DNA of 32,027 nucleotides, from assembly GCA_030447685.1 (NCBI GenBank), contig JAUJOK010000048.1:1-32027 (forward strand), written 5' to 3'. The translations under genes and the position numbers were made by a program. Within the stretch, counting starts at the first letter, position 1. Each line of letters starts with the position of its first letter. Of the stretch, positions 15,778-24,461 are shown piece after piece. Under the pieces are notes generated by a model, which did no database searches, was not told where the DNA came from, and was given only the letters and a program-made list of their open reading frames with translations. Source of the DNA: Armatimonadaceae bacterium (GTDB taxonomy: Bacteria; Armatimonadota; Armatimonadia; Armatimonadales; Armatimonadaceae).

Positions 15778-16380
15778 TCAGGCGGCGGCTTTTCCCATGC
15801 GCTGCTCGTAGGCGGTGATGTCGGCGGCGTGCTGGAGCGTCAGGCCGATGTCATCCAGACCTTTCAGCAGGCACTCGCGGCGGAACGGGTCTACGTCAAA
15901 AGATGCCTCGAAGCCGCCGGGGCCGAAGACGCGGCACGCTTCCAGATCGACCGTCACCTGCGCGCCCGGTTCGGTCTGAAGGCGGGCCATCAGGTCAGCC
16001 ACCTGCTCTTCGGGCAGCACGACCGGCAGAATGCCGTTTTTGAAGCAGTTGTTATAGAAAATATCGGCAAAGGAAGGCGCAATCAAGGCGCGGAACCCAT
16101 AGTCCAGCAATGCCCACGGCGCGTGCTCGCGCGACGAACCGCAGCCGAAGTTCTTGCCCGTCACCAGGATAGTTGCGTCTTGCAGGGCGGGCGCGTTCAG
16201 CTCAAACTCCGGGTTGGGGGTTTTGCCGTCATCGAAAAAACGCCAGTCAAAAAATAGGAACTGGCCGAAACCCGTGCGCTCGATACGCTTCAAAAACTGC
16301 TTGGGGATGATCTGGTCGGTGTCCGCGTTCACGCGGTCCAGCGGCGCAGCGATTCCGGTCAATTTGACGAATGGTTCCAT
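15778..16380 (-). CDS. leuD: 3-isopropylmalate dehydratase small subunit
   Basis: The 200-residue LeuD swivel domain shows the family signatures [20 protein letters not shown] (about 19-38) and [17 protein letters not shown] (about 75-91), the substrate-binding loop. With LeuC it isomerises 2-isopropylmalate to 3-isopropylmalate in leucine synthesis in the cytoplasm. The length is normal for the bacterial LeuD group. It is the last gene of the apparent leuC operon, but three unrelated genes separate it from leuC. The ATG has only a weak AGGA upstream, so translation may depend on coupling to the preceding gene (14 bp away). Confidence 0.97.
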   Translation of the reverse strand: MEPFVKLTGIAAPLDRVNADTDQIIPKQFLKRIERTGFGQFLFFDWRFFDDGKTPNPEFELNAPALQDATILVTGKNFGCGSSREHAPWALLDYGFRALIAPSFADIFYNNCFKNGILPVVLPEEQVADLMARLQTEPGAQVTVDLEACRVFGPGGFEASFDVDPFRRECLLKGLDDIGLTLQHAADITAYEQRMGKAAA

Positions 16381-16394
16381 GAGGAGTAGTGTCC

Positions 16395-17039
16395 TTATTC
16401 AGCGAAGATGTCGTCCACAGGGACGTTAAGTTCAGAAAACGTAACCGAGGCGACGGTCTGACCAATCTTGTAGACGGAGAGGGTTTCCGCCCCCTCCGGC
16501 GACAGGCGCAGCACCTCAACCGTCGCGTCCGCAATGCTTATCAGCCAGCACTCCAGCACGCCCACCGCGCAGTAATCGGCGATCTTCTCCTGCTGAACGC
16601 GGCGCGTATCGGACGGCGACAGGATTTCCACGACGAGTTCCGGCGCGGGCGACAGCGGCGCGGGGTCATCCAGGCTTCGTCCTGATAGGCGCGCGTGCGA
16701 GATGAATAGGACATCCGGCTGCCTTGTGCGTATAGGATGGTGTATAACCAGAACATCACATGGGGACAAAACCGCCAGGCCGGCTTTACTGATCTCCTCG
16801 TACCGCTCCAACGCGCGAGCAACGCGACTCTGGATACGCTGGTGCCGGATCGTCGGGTTTGTCACCTGCTTATCTCCGTAAAGGCGGTATACCTTCCAGC
16901 CGTCGATGATGTCATAGCGGGCCATCTCTTCCGGGGAGGCAAGGTACTCCTCATAGGTCATCGGGCGCGTGATGCCGGGGATGTCCTGCGGCGGCGGCTC
17001 TTCCGACATGACCGGATTCGTTTCCGTCGTGGTTGCCAT
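16395..17039 (-). CDS. Uma2-family (DUF820) restriction-endonuclease-like protein
   Basis: The 214-residue protein has the Uma2/PF05685 plan, a PD-(D/E)xK nuclease-like fold. [12 protein letters not shown] (about 27-38) is the common lead-in. Predicted catalytic elements are QPDVLFI (about 107-113), the Glu in [12 protein letters not shown] (about 133-144) and the Lys in [18 protein letters not shown] (about 150-167). Family members are common in cyanobacteria and other environmental bacteria, usually in many copies and without known targets. A good AGGAG precedes the ATG. It is embedded between the methyltransferase and leuD with gaps of about 15 bp, so it is transcribed with leucine genes. 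It is probably a mobile or domesticated passenger. Confidence 0.9.
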   Translation of the reverse strand: MATTTETNPVMSEEPPPQDIPGITRPMTYEEYLASPEEMARYDIIDGWKVYRLYGDKQVTNPTIRHQRIQSRVARALERYEEISKAGLAVLSPCDVLVIHHPIRTRQPDVLFISHARLSGRSLDDPAPLSPAPELVVEILSPSDTRRVQQEKIADYCAVGVLECWLISIADATVEVLRLSPEGAETLSVYKIGQTVASVTFSELNVPVDDIFAE

Positions 17040-17054
17040 TGGTTCTTCTCCTGC

Positions 17055-17840
17055 TTAACCCTCTCGCCGCTCCGCCCGCAGCACGACGCGCTGCCAGGCG
17101 AAGCGCGTCTCGCCATCGTCCTCGGAAACTATGTGAAACTGCTGCCGGGCGGAAGCGGGAGCCTCGATGAACATTCGCCGCACACGCTCAGCGCAATCGC
17201 CGGTGCAGCCCGCCGTTTCCAGCCACGCCGATAGCGGAATGGCAATGCGCCCCGAGGTGTGGTCGAGGGCGGTGACACTGAGGCCCGCCGCCGCGCACAG
17301 CGCACGCCACGTTTCCGGGGACAGGTTCGCGCCATGCGACGGGTCGCGCTCGCGCTCCACGGCGTTCTGCCAATCCGCCGCCTCGGCATCGTCGTCGGGA
17401 ACGGTAGTGTCGCACAGCGCCAGCGCGCCGCCGGGACGCAGCACCCGCCGGGTTTCGCGCAAAAAGGCGGGTACGTCGCGAAAATGGTGCGGCGCGATAC
17501 GCACCGTCACCAGATCGAACGAACCGTCGGTAAACGGCAGCGCCTCGGCAGGGGCCTCCTGCCAGGTGACATTAGCGATGCCTGCCTCCTCAGCCCGCTT
17601 GCGCGCCTGCGCCAGCATTCCGGGAGTATTATCCGCGCCGACCACGTCACTGTCCGGCGGCGCGAAAGCAAGCGCCGTAAAGCCGGTTCCCGTCGCCACG
17701 TCCAGCACACGCTGATGCGTCTGCGGATCGGCCACTTCCAGCATTCGCCGCAGCGATTCGTCCGACCAGGCGGCCCAGCGGTCGTTATACTGGGCCGCCT
17801 GCCGGTCGAACTGCTCCCGCGCCAGGCTCATTTCTGTCAT
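17055..17840 (-). CDS. Class I SAM-dependent methyltransferase (Methyltransf_11/UbiE-like)
   Basis: The 261-residue Rossmann-fold methyltransferase has SAM motif I VLDVATGTGFTALAF (about 45-59), the acidic D70 after motif II (VVGADNTPGML) and the motif LPFTDGSFDLVTVRIAPHHF (about 101-120). The last is typical of ubiquinone/menaquinone-type and small-molecule methyltransferases. The C-terminal 80 residues are not specific, so no substrate is assigned. Its ATG overlaps the stop of the upstream ChaN-like gene (ATGA at 17837-17840), indicating coupled translation and possibly a joint role with that protein. Confidence 0.92.
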   Translation of the reverse strand: MTEMSLAREQFDRQAAQYNDRWAAWSDESLRRMLEVADPQTHQRVLDVATGTGFTALAFAPPDSDVVGADNTPGMLAQARKRAEEAGIANVTWQEAPAEALPFTDGSFDLVTVRIAPHHFRDVPAFLRETRRVLRPGGALALCDTTVPDDDAEAADWQNAVERERDPSHGANLSPETWRALCAAAGLSVTALDHTSGRIAIPLSAWLETAGCTGDCAERVRRMFIEAPASARQQFHIVSEDDGETRFAWQRVVLRAERREG

Positions 17841-18661
17841 GTGTCCATTTCTCTCGTTTCAGGTGCGGGTAAGGGCGTCGGCGTCTTCAAAAAGGTCGCG
17901 GCGGTGGCGGTTGGCAGATGCAGATCAAGCGTATGTTCGCTGTTGCCATCCCCGGCCACATACGCCTGCGCCAGTGGCTCGCCGCCGGGGCCTCCCAGAG
18001 TCCTTACCTCGACGTTGTAAAAAGTACCCGTGCGAAAAACGACATTAACTGACCGGACCGCAAGCGACGGCTCCCGTTCCGTCACGACCGCCGCAAGGGC
18101 GGGCCAGAAGTCATAGGCCCAATCGCCTGGCGCGGACTTTCGCACCAGGCGTGAATGCATGTTCCCACAGATAGCAACCACTTTATCGCCGGGACAGTGC
18201 TTCCGCCGCTGGTCCGCCAGATTGTTCGCCATTCCGGCGTCACGAGCCGTCCAGCCATCCCACTTTTGATCGGGTGCCGCATCGAAACAGAACAGTTCCC
18301 AGAGTGAGGCATCGCTTTGAAGCGCGGCACGCACCAGCGCCAGGGCTTGTGCGTTGCCGCGCCCGTCATAGCTGGGTGTTGCGAAGAACGCAGGGACGGG
18401 CTGCGCCGTGTCCGCGCCCCACGCCGCCAGCGGTTCGCGCGTGTCCGCAGGCATTTCCAGAGCCAACCCCCGGTAGCCGAGCAAGGCCAGGTCCGGCAGC
18501 AGTGTCGCGATGAGACGCGGCACCTCCTGCGTCCCGTGCATCTCTCCGAAAAACAGCACATCGCTTTCGGCGGCAAGAGACAGTAATACCTGGCGAACGT
18601 CCGGCGGCAGCGGATAGGGTGGCAATGCCGGGATAGTGTTCGTTATCGCAGCAGGCGGCAT
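17837..18661 (-). CDS. ChaN-like / Tiki-EreA superfamily protein
   Basis: The 274-residue protein has the signature of the haem-binding ChaN / EreA / Tiki fold: VLFFGEMHGTQEVPRL (about 35-50), GLALEMP (about 65-71), RDAGMANNLADQ (about 140-151) and VVAICGNMHSR (about 161-171). The Glu and His residues in these words form the putative active or ligand site. Known relatives bind haem (ChaN), hydrolyse erythromycin (EreA) or act as metalloproteases (Tiki/TraB). No lipobox or signal peptide is present, unlike lipoprotein ChaN, so it should be cytoplasmic. It lies 15 bp after leuC and overlaps the methyltransferase by 4 bp. The exact function is unknown. Confidence 0.85.
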   Translation of the reverse strand: MPPAAITNTIPALPPYPLPPDVRQVLLSLAAESDVLFFGEMHGTQEVPRLIATLLPDLALLGYRGLALEMPADTREPLAAWGADTAQPVPAFFATPSYDGRGNAQALALVRAALQSDASLWELFCFDAAPDQKWDGWTARDAGMANNLADQRRKHCPGDKVVAICGNMHSRLVRKSAPGDWAYDFWPALAAVVTEREPSLAVRSVNVVFRTGTFYNVEVRTLGGPGGEPLAQAYVAGDGNSEHTLDLHLPTATAATFLKTPTPLPAPETREMDT

Positions 18662-18676
18662 GGCGCGTTGCCCCGC

Positions 18677-20086
18677 TTACTTCGCCACTTCGCGCACGTC
18701 CACCAGATGACCGGCGATGGCCGCCGCTGCCGCCATTTCGGGGCTGACCAGATGCGTCCGTCCGCCTTTGCCCTGGCGACCTTCGAAGTTGCGGTTCGAC
18801 GTGGATGCGCAGCGCTCGCCCGGCTGCAAAATATCCGGGTTCATGCCCAGGCACATAGAGCAGCCTGCCTCGCGCCACTCGAAGCCCGCCGACTTGAACA
18901 CCACGTCCAGTCCCTCGGATTCGGCCTGCTTCTTGACCTGGTAAGAGCCGGGAACGCAGAGCGCGCGCAGACCGGATTTGACCTTTTTGCCCGCCAAAAT
19001 TTTCGCCGCCGCCCGCAGGTCCTCGATACGCCCGTTGGTGCAGGAACCGATAAAGACGGTGTCCAGCGGAATGTCACGTATCGGCGTGTTCGGCTGGAGG
19101 GCCATGTACTCCAGGGCGCGCTCCGCCGCGCGGCGGTCGGCGGGATCGGTTATTAGAGTGGGATCGGGCACACGGTCCGTCACGGGGATAACCATGCCGG
19201 GCGACGTTCCCCAGGAGACATAGGGCGCGAGCGCGGAACCGTCAATCTCCACGAGCGTATCGAAGGTTGCGCCGGGGTCGGTGGCAAGATGCTTCCAGGC
19301 CGCGACTGCGTCATCCCAGGCTGCGTCCTGCGGCGCGTGTGGGCGACCCTTCAGGTAGGCGAAGGTGGTTTCGTCGGGGGCGATCATGCCCGCCCGCGCG
19401 CCCGCCTCGATGCTCATGTTGCAGATGGTCATGCGGCCTTCCATGGAAAGCGCGCGGATGGCATCGCCGGTGTACTCGACCACGTAGCCGGTCGCGCCGT
19501 CCGTGCCGATCTTACCGATGATTGCCAGAATAATGTCCTTGGCGGTGACGCCGGGACCGAGTGCGCCGTTGACGCGAATCTCCATCGTCTTCGGGCGGCT
19601 TTGCGGCAAACACTGGGTAGCCAGCACATGCTCGACCTCGGAGGTGCCGATGCCGAAGGCCAGCGCGCCGAACGCGCCGTGTGTGGACGTGTGCGAATCG
19701 CCGCAGACAATGGTCATCCCCGGCTGGGTCAGCCCCAACTCCGGCCCGATAACATGGACGATACCCTGGCGCGTCGAATGCAGATCGTACAGCGTAACGC
19801 CGAACTCTTCACAGTTCTTTGCCAGCGTCTCCATCTGGCGGCGCGAAATGTCGTCGGCAATCGGCAGCGAGCGGTCGGTGGTAGGCACGTTGTGGTCCAT
19901 CGTCGCTACCGTCCGCTCCGGGCGGCGCACCGTTCGGCCCGTCAGGCGCAGCCCCTCGAAGGCCTGCGGCGAGGTAACTTCGTGGACCAGGTGCAGGTCC
20001 ACATACAGCAGCGCCGGTTCGCCCGGCTCTTCGCGGACGACATGCGCGTCCCAAATCTTTTCAAATAATGTGCGCGGCGCGCTCAT
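18677..20086 (-). CDS. leuC: 3-isopropylmalate dehydratase large subunit
   Basis: The 469-residue aconitase-family enzyme holds the 4Fe-4S cluster. The three ligands are visible as C349 in SCTNGR and C409/C412 in GCSMCLGM, next to the positions known for other LeuC proteins. [11 protein letters not shown] and [19 protein letters not shown] are further family blocks. The frame is open far upstream, to 20932, but that extension is antisense to lysR and does not look like LeuC. The ATG at 20086 follows AAAGGAG at the right distance and gives the normal N-terminus [15 protein letters not shown]. It works with LeuD, which is four genes downstream. Confidence 0.97.
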   Translation of the reverse strand: MSAPRTLFEKIWDAHVVREEPGEPALLYVDLHLVHEVTSPQAFEGLRLTGRTVRRPERTVATMDHNVPTTDRSLPIADDISRRQMETLAKNCEEFGVTLYDLHSTRQGIVHVIGPELGLTQPGMTIVCGDSHTSTHGAFGALAFGIGTSEVEHVLATQCLPQSRPKTMEIRVNGALGPGVTAKDIILAIIGKIGTDGATGYVVEYTGDAIRALSMEGRMTICNMSIEAGARAGMIAPDETTFAYLKGRPHAPQDAAWDDAVAAWKHLATDPGATFDTLVEIDGSALAPYVSWGTSPGMVIPVTDRVPDPTLITDPADRRAAERALEYMALQPNTPIRDIPLDTVFIGSCTNGRIEDLRAAAKILAGKKVKSGLRALCVPGSYQVKKQAESEGLDVVFKSAGFEWREAGCSMCLGMNPDILQPGERCASTSNRNFEGRQGKGGRTHLVSPEMAAAAAIAGHLVDVREVAK

Positions 20087-20116
20087 AACGGTCTCCTTTA
20101 GAGGAACTATGGCATT

Positions 20117-20146
20117 ATTATATCTTGACGCCGAAGCTTCGTCCAA
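20117..20146 (-). promoter_or_regulatory. leuC operon promoter
   Basis: On the minus strand TTGGAC (20146-20141) and a perfect TATAAT (20122-20117) are separated by 18 bp. Transcription would start near 20110, about 25 nt before the leuC ATG. This is the best promoter in the leuC/lysR gap. Confidence 0.65.
20125..20146. promoter_or_regulatory. Imperfect dyad over the leuC promoter, candidate LysR-type operator
   Basis: TTGACG at 20125-20130 and CGTCCAA at 20140-20146 form an imperfect inverted repeat (TTG.ACG against TTGGACG) around a central 10-bp palindrome CGAAGCTTCG (20132-20141). The dyad covers the leuC -35 and spacer. On the plus strand the same TTGACG is 18 bp from CATAAT (20149-20154), a possible lysR promoter. 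LysR-type regulators usually bind such dyads in the gap with their divergent target gene. Confidence 0.45.
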
Positions 20147-20179
20147 CACATAATTCCGATGTAAGCCATAGACAGCGGC

Positions 20180-20185
20180 TATAAT
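20180..20185 (+). promoter_or_regulatory. Candidate -10 box for lysR giving a leaderless mRNA
   Basis: A perfect TATAAT ends 6 bp before the lysR ATG, so a transcript from it would begin at or next to the start codon. There is no Shine-Dalgarno sequence before the ATG, in keeping with leaderless translation. No good -35 is seen at 16-18 bp, which keeps confidence low. Confidence 0.35.
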
Positions 20186-20191
20186 GAAACT

Positions 20192-21082
20192 ATGGAACTG
20201 TTTCAGCTTCGTTATTTCACGGCGGCGGCGCGACACCTGAACTTTTCCCGCGCCGCCGAGGAGGCGTGCGTGTCGCAGCCGTCGCTGTCGCTTCAGATAG
20301 CCAACCTGGAAAGAGAGGTCGGGGCGGCACTGTTCACGCGGCACGGGCGCTCGGTGCGGCTGACGGATGCGGGCGCGGCGCTCCACGAGCATGCGGAGCG
20401 AATTCTGGAGCAGGAGCGGGAGGCGCGCCGGGCGGTGCGGGCCGTGGTGGGGCTGGAGCGCGGGCGGCTGAGTTTGTGGACACTGCCGACGCTGGGGCAG
20501 CATCTGCTGCCGCCGCTTCTGGCAGGCTTCCGGCAGACGTATCCGGGCGTCGAGATCAGTGTGCGCGAGGCGGTTCCCGCGCGGGCCGTGGGCGAGGCGG
20601 TGGCGGCGGGCCGCGCCGACCTGGGCTTTGTCCACCTGCCGTGCGACGTGCGGGGCCTGGCCCAGCGGGTGCTGCTTACCGAGGAGCTGGCGCTGGTGGT
20701 TCCGCAGACGCACCCGCTGGCCGCGCGCGGATCGGTCGCGCTGGCCGCTCTGTCGGATGAGGACTTCGTCTGGGCACCGGAGGCGGCGACACCGGAGCAT
20801 CCCTTGTACGCCGCCTGTGTCGCCGCCGGGTTCGCGCCGCGCATCGCCTGCGTGTCCGGCTCGGCGCAGGGAATGCAGGCGCTGGTGGCGGCGGGGCTGG
20901 GAATCGCGCTGCTGCCCCGGCTCGCCATTCACCCGCCGGAAGGAGCACGCGTGATCGAGCTTTCGCCGCCCCGCCCGACGCGAACTCTGGCCGTGGTCTG
21001 GCGCGAAAAAGCACTAAGCCATGCCGCCACCGCTTTCCAAACGATGCTGACGGAACCCAAACGCGAGAACAACAATGGATAA
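20192..21082 (+). CDS. LysR-family transcriptional regulator, probably controlling the divergent leuC operon
   Basis: The 296-residue protein has the LysR winged helix-turn-helix at the N-terminus ([20 protein letters not shown], then [20 protein letters not shown] to about 40), a linker helix (about 58-88) and a periplasmic-binding-like effector domain (about 90-290). It is divergent from leuC with 105 bp between start codons, the usual arrangement for a LysR regulator and its target. Control of leucine genes is therefore likely but inferred; the effector could be an intermediate such as isopropylmalate. It overlaps the start of recX by 8 bp, which also ties its transcription to recX. Confidence 0.95.
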   Translation: MELFQLRYFTAAARHLNFSRAAEEACVSQPSLSLQIANLEREVGAALFTRHGRSVRLTDAGAALHEHAERILEQEREARRAVRAVVGLERGRLSLWTLPTLGQHLLPPLLAGFRQTYPGVEISVREAVPARAVGEAVAAGRADLGFVHLPCDVRGLAQRVLLTEELALVVPQTHPLAARGSVALAALSDEDFVWAPEAATPEHPLYAACVAAGFAPRIACVSGSAQGMQALVAAGLGIALLPRLAIHPPEGARVIELSPPRPTRTLAVVWREKALSHAATAFQTMLTEPKRENNNG

Positions 21083-21884
21083 TCAGGAACGCGACGATCC
21101 CGCACTGCCGCCGGGCATCATCCGGGCGAGAAACACAAGCGCAGACAACAAACGAGAGGACGCGTCCCTGCCGCCGTCCGACACTGCGCCGGAGCCGCGT
21201 TCGGCGGGCGCAGGGCGGGGGACGGGCCGAATCACAGCTATCGAGCCGCAGGCGCGGCGGCAGGGACGCGTGAACATCTTTATAGATGGCAAATTCGCGC
21301 TGGGCCTGTTTGAAGAAGTGGTACTCGCGCTGGGTCTGCATGTGGGACAGCAGATTTCGCCGGAGCGGCTGACGGAGATCGGGCAGGCCGAGACATTACG
21401 CCGGGCGAAGGAGGATGCGTTTCGCCTGCTCAGCTTTCGGGGGCGCTCGGAAAAAGAGATTGAGGACCGGCTGCGCCGCAAGGGCTACGAGGACGCGATT
21501 ATAACCGCCGTTATCGCCTCGCTGCGCGGGCACGGCTATGTAGACGATACTCAGTTCGCGCAAAGCTGGGTGGCGGCGCGGGGCCGCACACGGGGGCGGC
21601 GCGCGCTTGCTCACGAACTGCGGCAAAAGGGAATCGCGGGCGATCTGGCCGCCGAAACGCTTCAGGAGGCGCGTGACGACGCGGGAGAACTGGCTGCCGC
21701 GCGGGCGGCGGCGGTGAAAAAAGCGGGCGAGCAGCCCGCCGACCGAAGCCGCGAAGCGCAGGCGCGGCTGGCCGCCTTTCTCCAGCGGCGCGGCTTCGGC
21801 TGGGATGTGGTGCGCCCTGTTCTTGCAGAGCTGTACGCGGGAACCACGGAAGAAGACGAAGACGCGCAGGAATTTGAGACATAG
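21075..21884 (+). CDS. recX: RecA regulatory protein RecX
   Basis: The 269-residue protein carries three-helix RecX repeats: AFRLLSFRGRSEKEIEDRLR, GYEDAIITAVIASLRGHGYV and DDTQFAQSWVAARGRTRGRR, followed by a C-terminal repeat ending VVRPVLAELY. RecX binds in the groove of RecA filaments and modulates recombination. The N-terminal 55 residues are polar and low in complexity. The next block (RVNIFIDGKFALGLFEEVVL, about 65-84) is the beta-rich lead found in long RecX proteins of non-proteobacterial type. Translation overlaps lysR by 8 bp. It is not next to recA, which lies about 6.7 kb away on the same strand. Confidence 0.93.
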   Translation: MDNQERDDPALPPGIIRARNTSADNKREDASLPPSDTAPEPRSAGAGRGTGRITAIEPQARRQGRVNIFIDGKFALGLFEEVVLALGLHVGQQISPERLTEIGQAETLRRAKEDAFRLLSFRGRSEKEIEDRLRRKGYEDAIITAVIASLRGHGYVDDTQFAQSWVAARGRTRGRRALAHELRQKGIAGDLAAETLQEARDDAGELAAARAAAVKKAGEQPADRSREAQARLAAFLQRRGFGWDVVRPVLAELYAGTTEEDEDAQEFET

Positions 21885-21975
21885 TCGCGTATAATAGTAA
21901 CAGGCCCGTTGCCACGCGGTACGGACCACCCAGTCATAGAATAAACGCTCCACCTGCCGAACAGACGTTTCACCC

Positions 21976-23580
21976 ATGTCTGGAGGTGAGGGGAAGCTGG
22001 ATAATACGACGCTAATCTGGTGGATTGTGGTCGATATAGCGGCGGTCATCGCCCTGATGGGGCTGGTCGTCCTGTTCTACCATAAGACGCATTTGCAGCC
22101 CCTTCGACAGGAGGTGCTGCGACAACGAGAAGACCTTTCAAAGCAAAAAGAAGAAGCCGAACGAGAGATTGAGGCCCGACGTAAGGAAGCGCTGGTCGCG
22201 GCGAAGGAGGAGGTTTACCGCCTTCGCGCCGAGATGGAGCGTGAAAACCGCGAGAAACGCGTGGAAATCGGAAGGCTGGAGCGACGACTGGCACAGAAGG
22301 AAGAGACGCTGGAACGCCGAGTGGAAGGGCTGGAGCGCCGTGATGAAGTTCTGGCCGAGAAGGAAGTGGAGGCGGACCGGCTTCGTGAAGAGCTGAAAAA
22401 CCTGGTGACCCGGCAGCGCGCGGATCTGGAGCGGGTGGCAGGATTGGCAAGTGAGGAAGCCCGCGCGCAGGTATTGAAGGCGGTGGAAGACGAGAGCAGG
22501 CTTGACGCCGCTCGTCTGATCCGCGAGATTGAGGAGAAGGCAAAGGAGGAAGGGGAGCGCCGAGCGCGCAATATCGTGACGCTGGCTATCCAGCGTTGCG
22601 CCGTAGAGCAGACCACGGAAACGACGGTGTCGGTCGTTCCACTGCCGTCAGACGACCTGAAGGGGCGTATTATCGGGCGCGAAGGGCGCAACATCCGCAC
22701 GTTCGAAACGATGACCGGTGTCGACGTTATCATCGACGACACGCCCGAGGCGGTGGTGGTCTCATCATTCGACCCGGTGCGGCGCGAGATCGCGCGCATG
22801 GCGCTGATGAATCTGGTAGCCGACGGGCGTATCCATCCGGGGCGCATCGAGGAGATGGTCGAAAAGGCCAAATCCGAGGTTGAGGCGCGTATGCGCGAGG
22901 CGGGCGAGCGAGCGGTGCTGGATTCCGGGGTCGCCGGACTGCACCCGGAACTTATCCGCCTGCTGGGGCGGATGAAATACCGCATGAGCTACGGGCAGAA
23001 CATTCTGGACCATTCGGTTCAGGTGTCGCATCTGTGCGCGTCTATCGCCGCCGAACTGGGGGCGAACGTGGAGATAGCCCGGCGCGCGGGCCTTCTGCAC
23101 GATCTGGGCAAGGTGGATTTCGAGTCCGAACAGCCGCACGCGCTGATCTCACGCGACCTGATGCTGCGCTACGGCGAGCATGAGGAGGCCGCGCACGCCG
23201 CCGGGGCGCACCATGCCGATATCGAGCCGGAAACTGTCGAGGCGATAATCGTCACGACCGCCGACGCGATTTCCGCCGCCCGGCCCGGCGCGCGGCGCGA
23301 AATGCTGGAAAACTACGTGCGGCGGGTACAAAAGCTGGAAAATATCGCCGATTCGTTTCCCGGCGTAGATAAAGCGTATGCAGTACAGGCGGGACGTGAG
23401 ATACGCCTGATGGTGCGGCCCGGCGAGATAGACGACCTGGCCGCTATCGAATTGGCGCGCGCCGCCGCTAAGCGAATCGAGGAAGAGATGGCGTCTCAGT
23501 ATCCCGGACAGATAAAGGTGACGGTTATTCGGGAAACGCGGGCGGTCGATTACGCGGCATCAATTAGGGATCAGAGGTGA
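21976..23580 (+). CDS. rny: Ribonuclease Y
   Basis: The 534-residue membrane-anchored endoribonuclease starts RNA decay in bacteria lacking RNase E. A single transmembrane helix (about 14-36) is followed by a long Arg/Glu-rich coiled coil (about 38-190), a KH RNA-binding domain with GRIIGREGRNIRTFE (about 231-245) and an HD phosphodiesterase domain with LLHDLGK (H375-D376). The ATG at 21976 has no Shine-Dalgarno site upstream. A perfect GGAGGTGA lies inside codons 3-5, which hints at a later, non-ATG start, but any start after the membrane helix would lose the anchor. A TATAAT directly behind recX (21890-21895) could start an rny transcript. Linkage to a ymdB homologue is typical. Confidence 0.97.
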   Translation: MSGGEGKLDNTTLIWWIVVDIAAVIALMGLVVLFYHKTHLQPLRQEVLRQREDLSKQKEEAEREIEARRKEALVAAKEEVYRLRAEMERENREKRVEIGRLERRLAQKEETLERRVEGLERRDEVLAEKEVEADRLREELKNLVTRQRADLERVAGLASEEARAQVLKAVEDESRLDAARLIREIEEKAKEEGERRARNIVTLAIQRCAVEQTTETTVSVVPLPSDDLKGRIIGREGRNIRTFETMTGVDVIIDDTPEAVVVSSFDPVRREIARMALMNLVADGRIHPGRIEEMVEKAKSEVEARMREAGERAVLDSGVAGLHPELIRLLGRMKYRMSYGQNILDHSVQVSHLCASIAAELGANVEIARRAGLLHDLGKVDFESEQPHALISRDLMLRYGEHEEAAHAAGAHHADIEPETVEAIIVTTADAISAARPGARREMLENYVRRVQKLENIADSFPGVDKAYAVQAGREIRLMVRPGEIDDLAAIELARAAAKRIEEEMASQYPGQIKVTVIRETRAVDYAASIRDQR

Positions 23581-23585
23581 GGGAC

Positions 23586-23639
23586 GAGGGATGAGGGGCA
23601 TCGGGATCTCTTACGCTCATTCCCCCTCCCTCATCCCTC
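23586..23639. repeat. Inverted and tandem GAGGGAT-type repeat between rny and ymdB
   Basis: GAGGGATGAGGG (23586-23597) is exactly inverted at 23628-23639, and the right arm continues as a short tandem array (CCCTCATCCCTCATCC, 23628-23643). The structure fills the 68-bp gap and runs up to the ymdB start, which has no Shine-Dalgarno sequence. The simple TGAGGGA unit is known as a dispersed intergenic repeat in other genomes. There is no T-tract. Confidence 0.65.
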
Positions 23640-23648
23640 ATCCCTATC

Positions 23649-24428
23649 ATGAGAATTGTTTTTATCGGTGATATCATCGGAAAGCCGGGACGCGACGCGG
23701 CGCTTGCGATGACGCCTATCCTGCGGGCGGAGTTTTCGCCCGACCTGGTGATTGCGAACGCCGAGAATGCCGCCGGAGGATGGGGCATAACCCCGGACAC
23801 GGCTCGCGTGCTGTTGGGTGGCGGCATGGACGTTCTGACCCTGGGAAATCATACCTGGAGCAAGGCGGACGCCTTCGATTTTCTGCGCGGCGAGGCGCGT
23901 GTGCTGCGCCCGGCGAACTACCCGCCCGGTGCCCCCGGCAGAGGACACGGTCTGTATAAGACGGCGAAAGGAACGCTGGTCGGAGTCGCCAACCTGAACG
24001 GGCGCACCTTTATGGAGCCGCTGGACGACCCGTTCCGAGCCGCTGATGAAATAATCGCCGCGCTGCGCCCGCAGACGCCGATACTGTTCTTCGACTTTCA
24101 CGCCGAGACGACCTCGGAGAAGATGGCTTTCGGGTGGCACTGCGACGGGCGCGTGTCCGCCGTGGTCGGTACCCATACGCATGTTCAAACGGCGGACGAG
24201 CGGTTGCTGCCCGGCGGCTGCGCCTATATCACCGATGTGGGAATGTGTGGACCCGAAAACTCCGTAATCGGAATGGATGTCGATGTGGTGCTGGCGCGGT
24301 TCCGCACGCAGTTGCCGCACCGGTTCGTAGTGGCCGAAGGGGCGGTTCGGCTGTGCGGCGTGATGGTGGACGTGGACGAAAGCACCGGCCACGCTACCCA
24401 CATCGAGAGAATCTCCCGCCCTGTTTAA
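23649..24428 (+). CDS. ymdB: YmdB-like (TIGR00282) metallophosphoesterase
   Basis: The 259-residue calcineurin-fold phosphoesterase shows all metal-binding blocks of the TIGR00282 family: GDIIGKPGR (about 7-15), ANAENAAGGWG (about 36-46), LGNHTWSK (about 65-72), DFHAETTSEK and GTHTHVQTADER. The Bacillus homologue hydrolyses 2',3'- and 3',5'-cyclic nucleotides and affects biofilm and sporulation genes together with RNase Y. Position directly after rny supports the same pairing here. Length is typical. The ATG follows a run of CCCTCATC repeats instead of a ribosome-binding site, so expression may depend on coupling or an unusual start. Confidence 0.95.
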   Translation: MRIVFIGDIIGKPGRDAALAMTPILRAEFSPDLVIANAENAAGGWGITPDTARVLLGGGMDVLTLGNHTWSKADAFDFLRGEARVLRPANYPPGAPGRGHGLYKTAKGTLVGVANLNGRTFMEPLDDPFRAADEIIAALRPQTPILFFDFHAETTSEKMAFGWHCDGRVSAVVGTHTHVQTADERLLPGGCAYITDVGMCGPENSVIGMDVDVVLARFRTQLPHRFVVAEGAVRLCGVMVDVDESTGHATHIERISRPV

Positions 24429-24461
24429 ATGTCAGTCTACGAAAGGATACTATAAGCCGGT

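Noticed and set aside
20087..20932. Upstream extension of leuC by 282 codons
   Set aside because: It is antisense to lysR, unlike any LeuC, and the ATG at 20086 has a strong ribosome-binding site and the normal family N-terminus.
21890..21895. TATAAT after recX as a firm rny promoter
   Set aside because: No acceptable -35 is found at 16-18 bp, so it is mentioned only as a possibility under rny.
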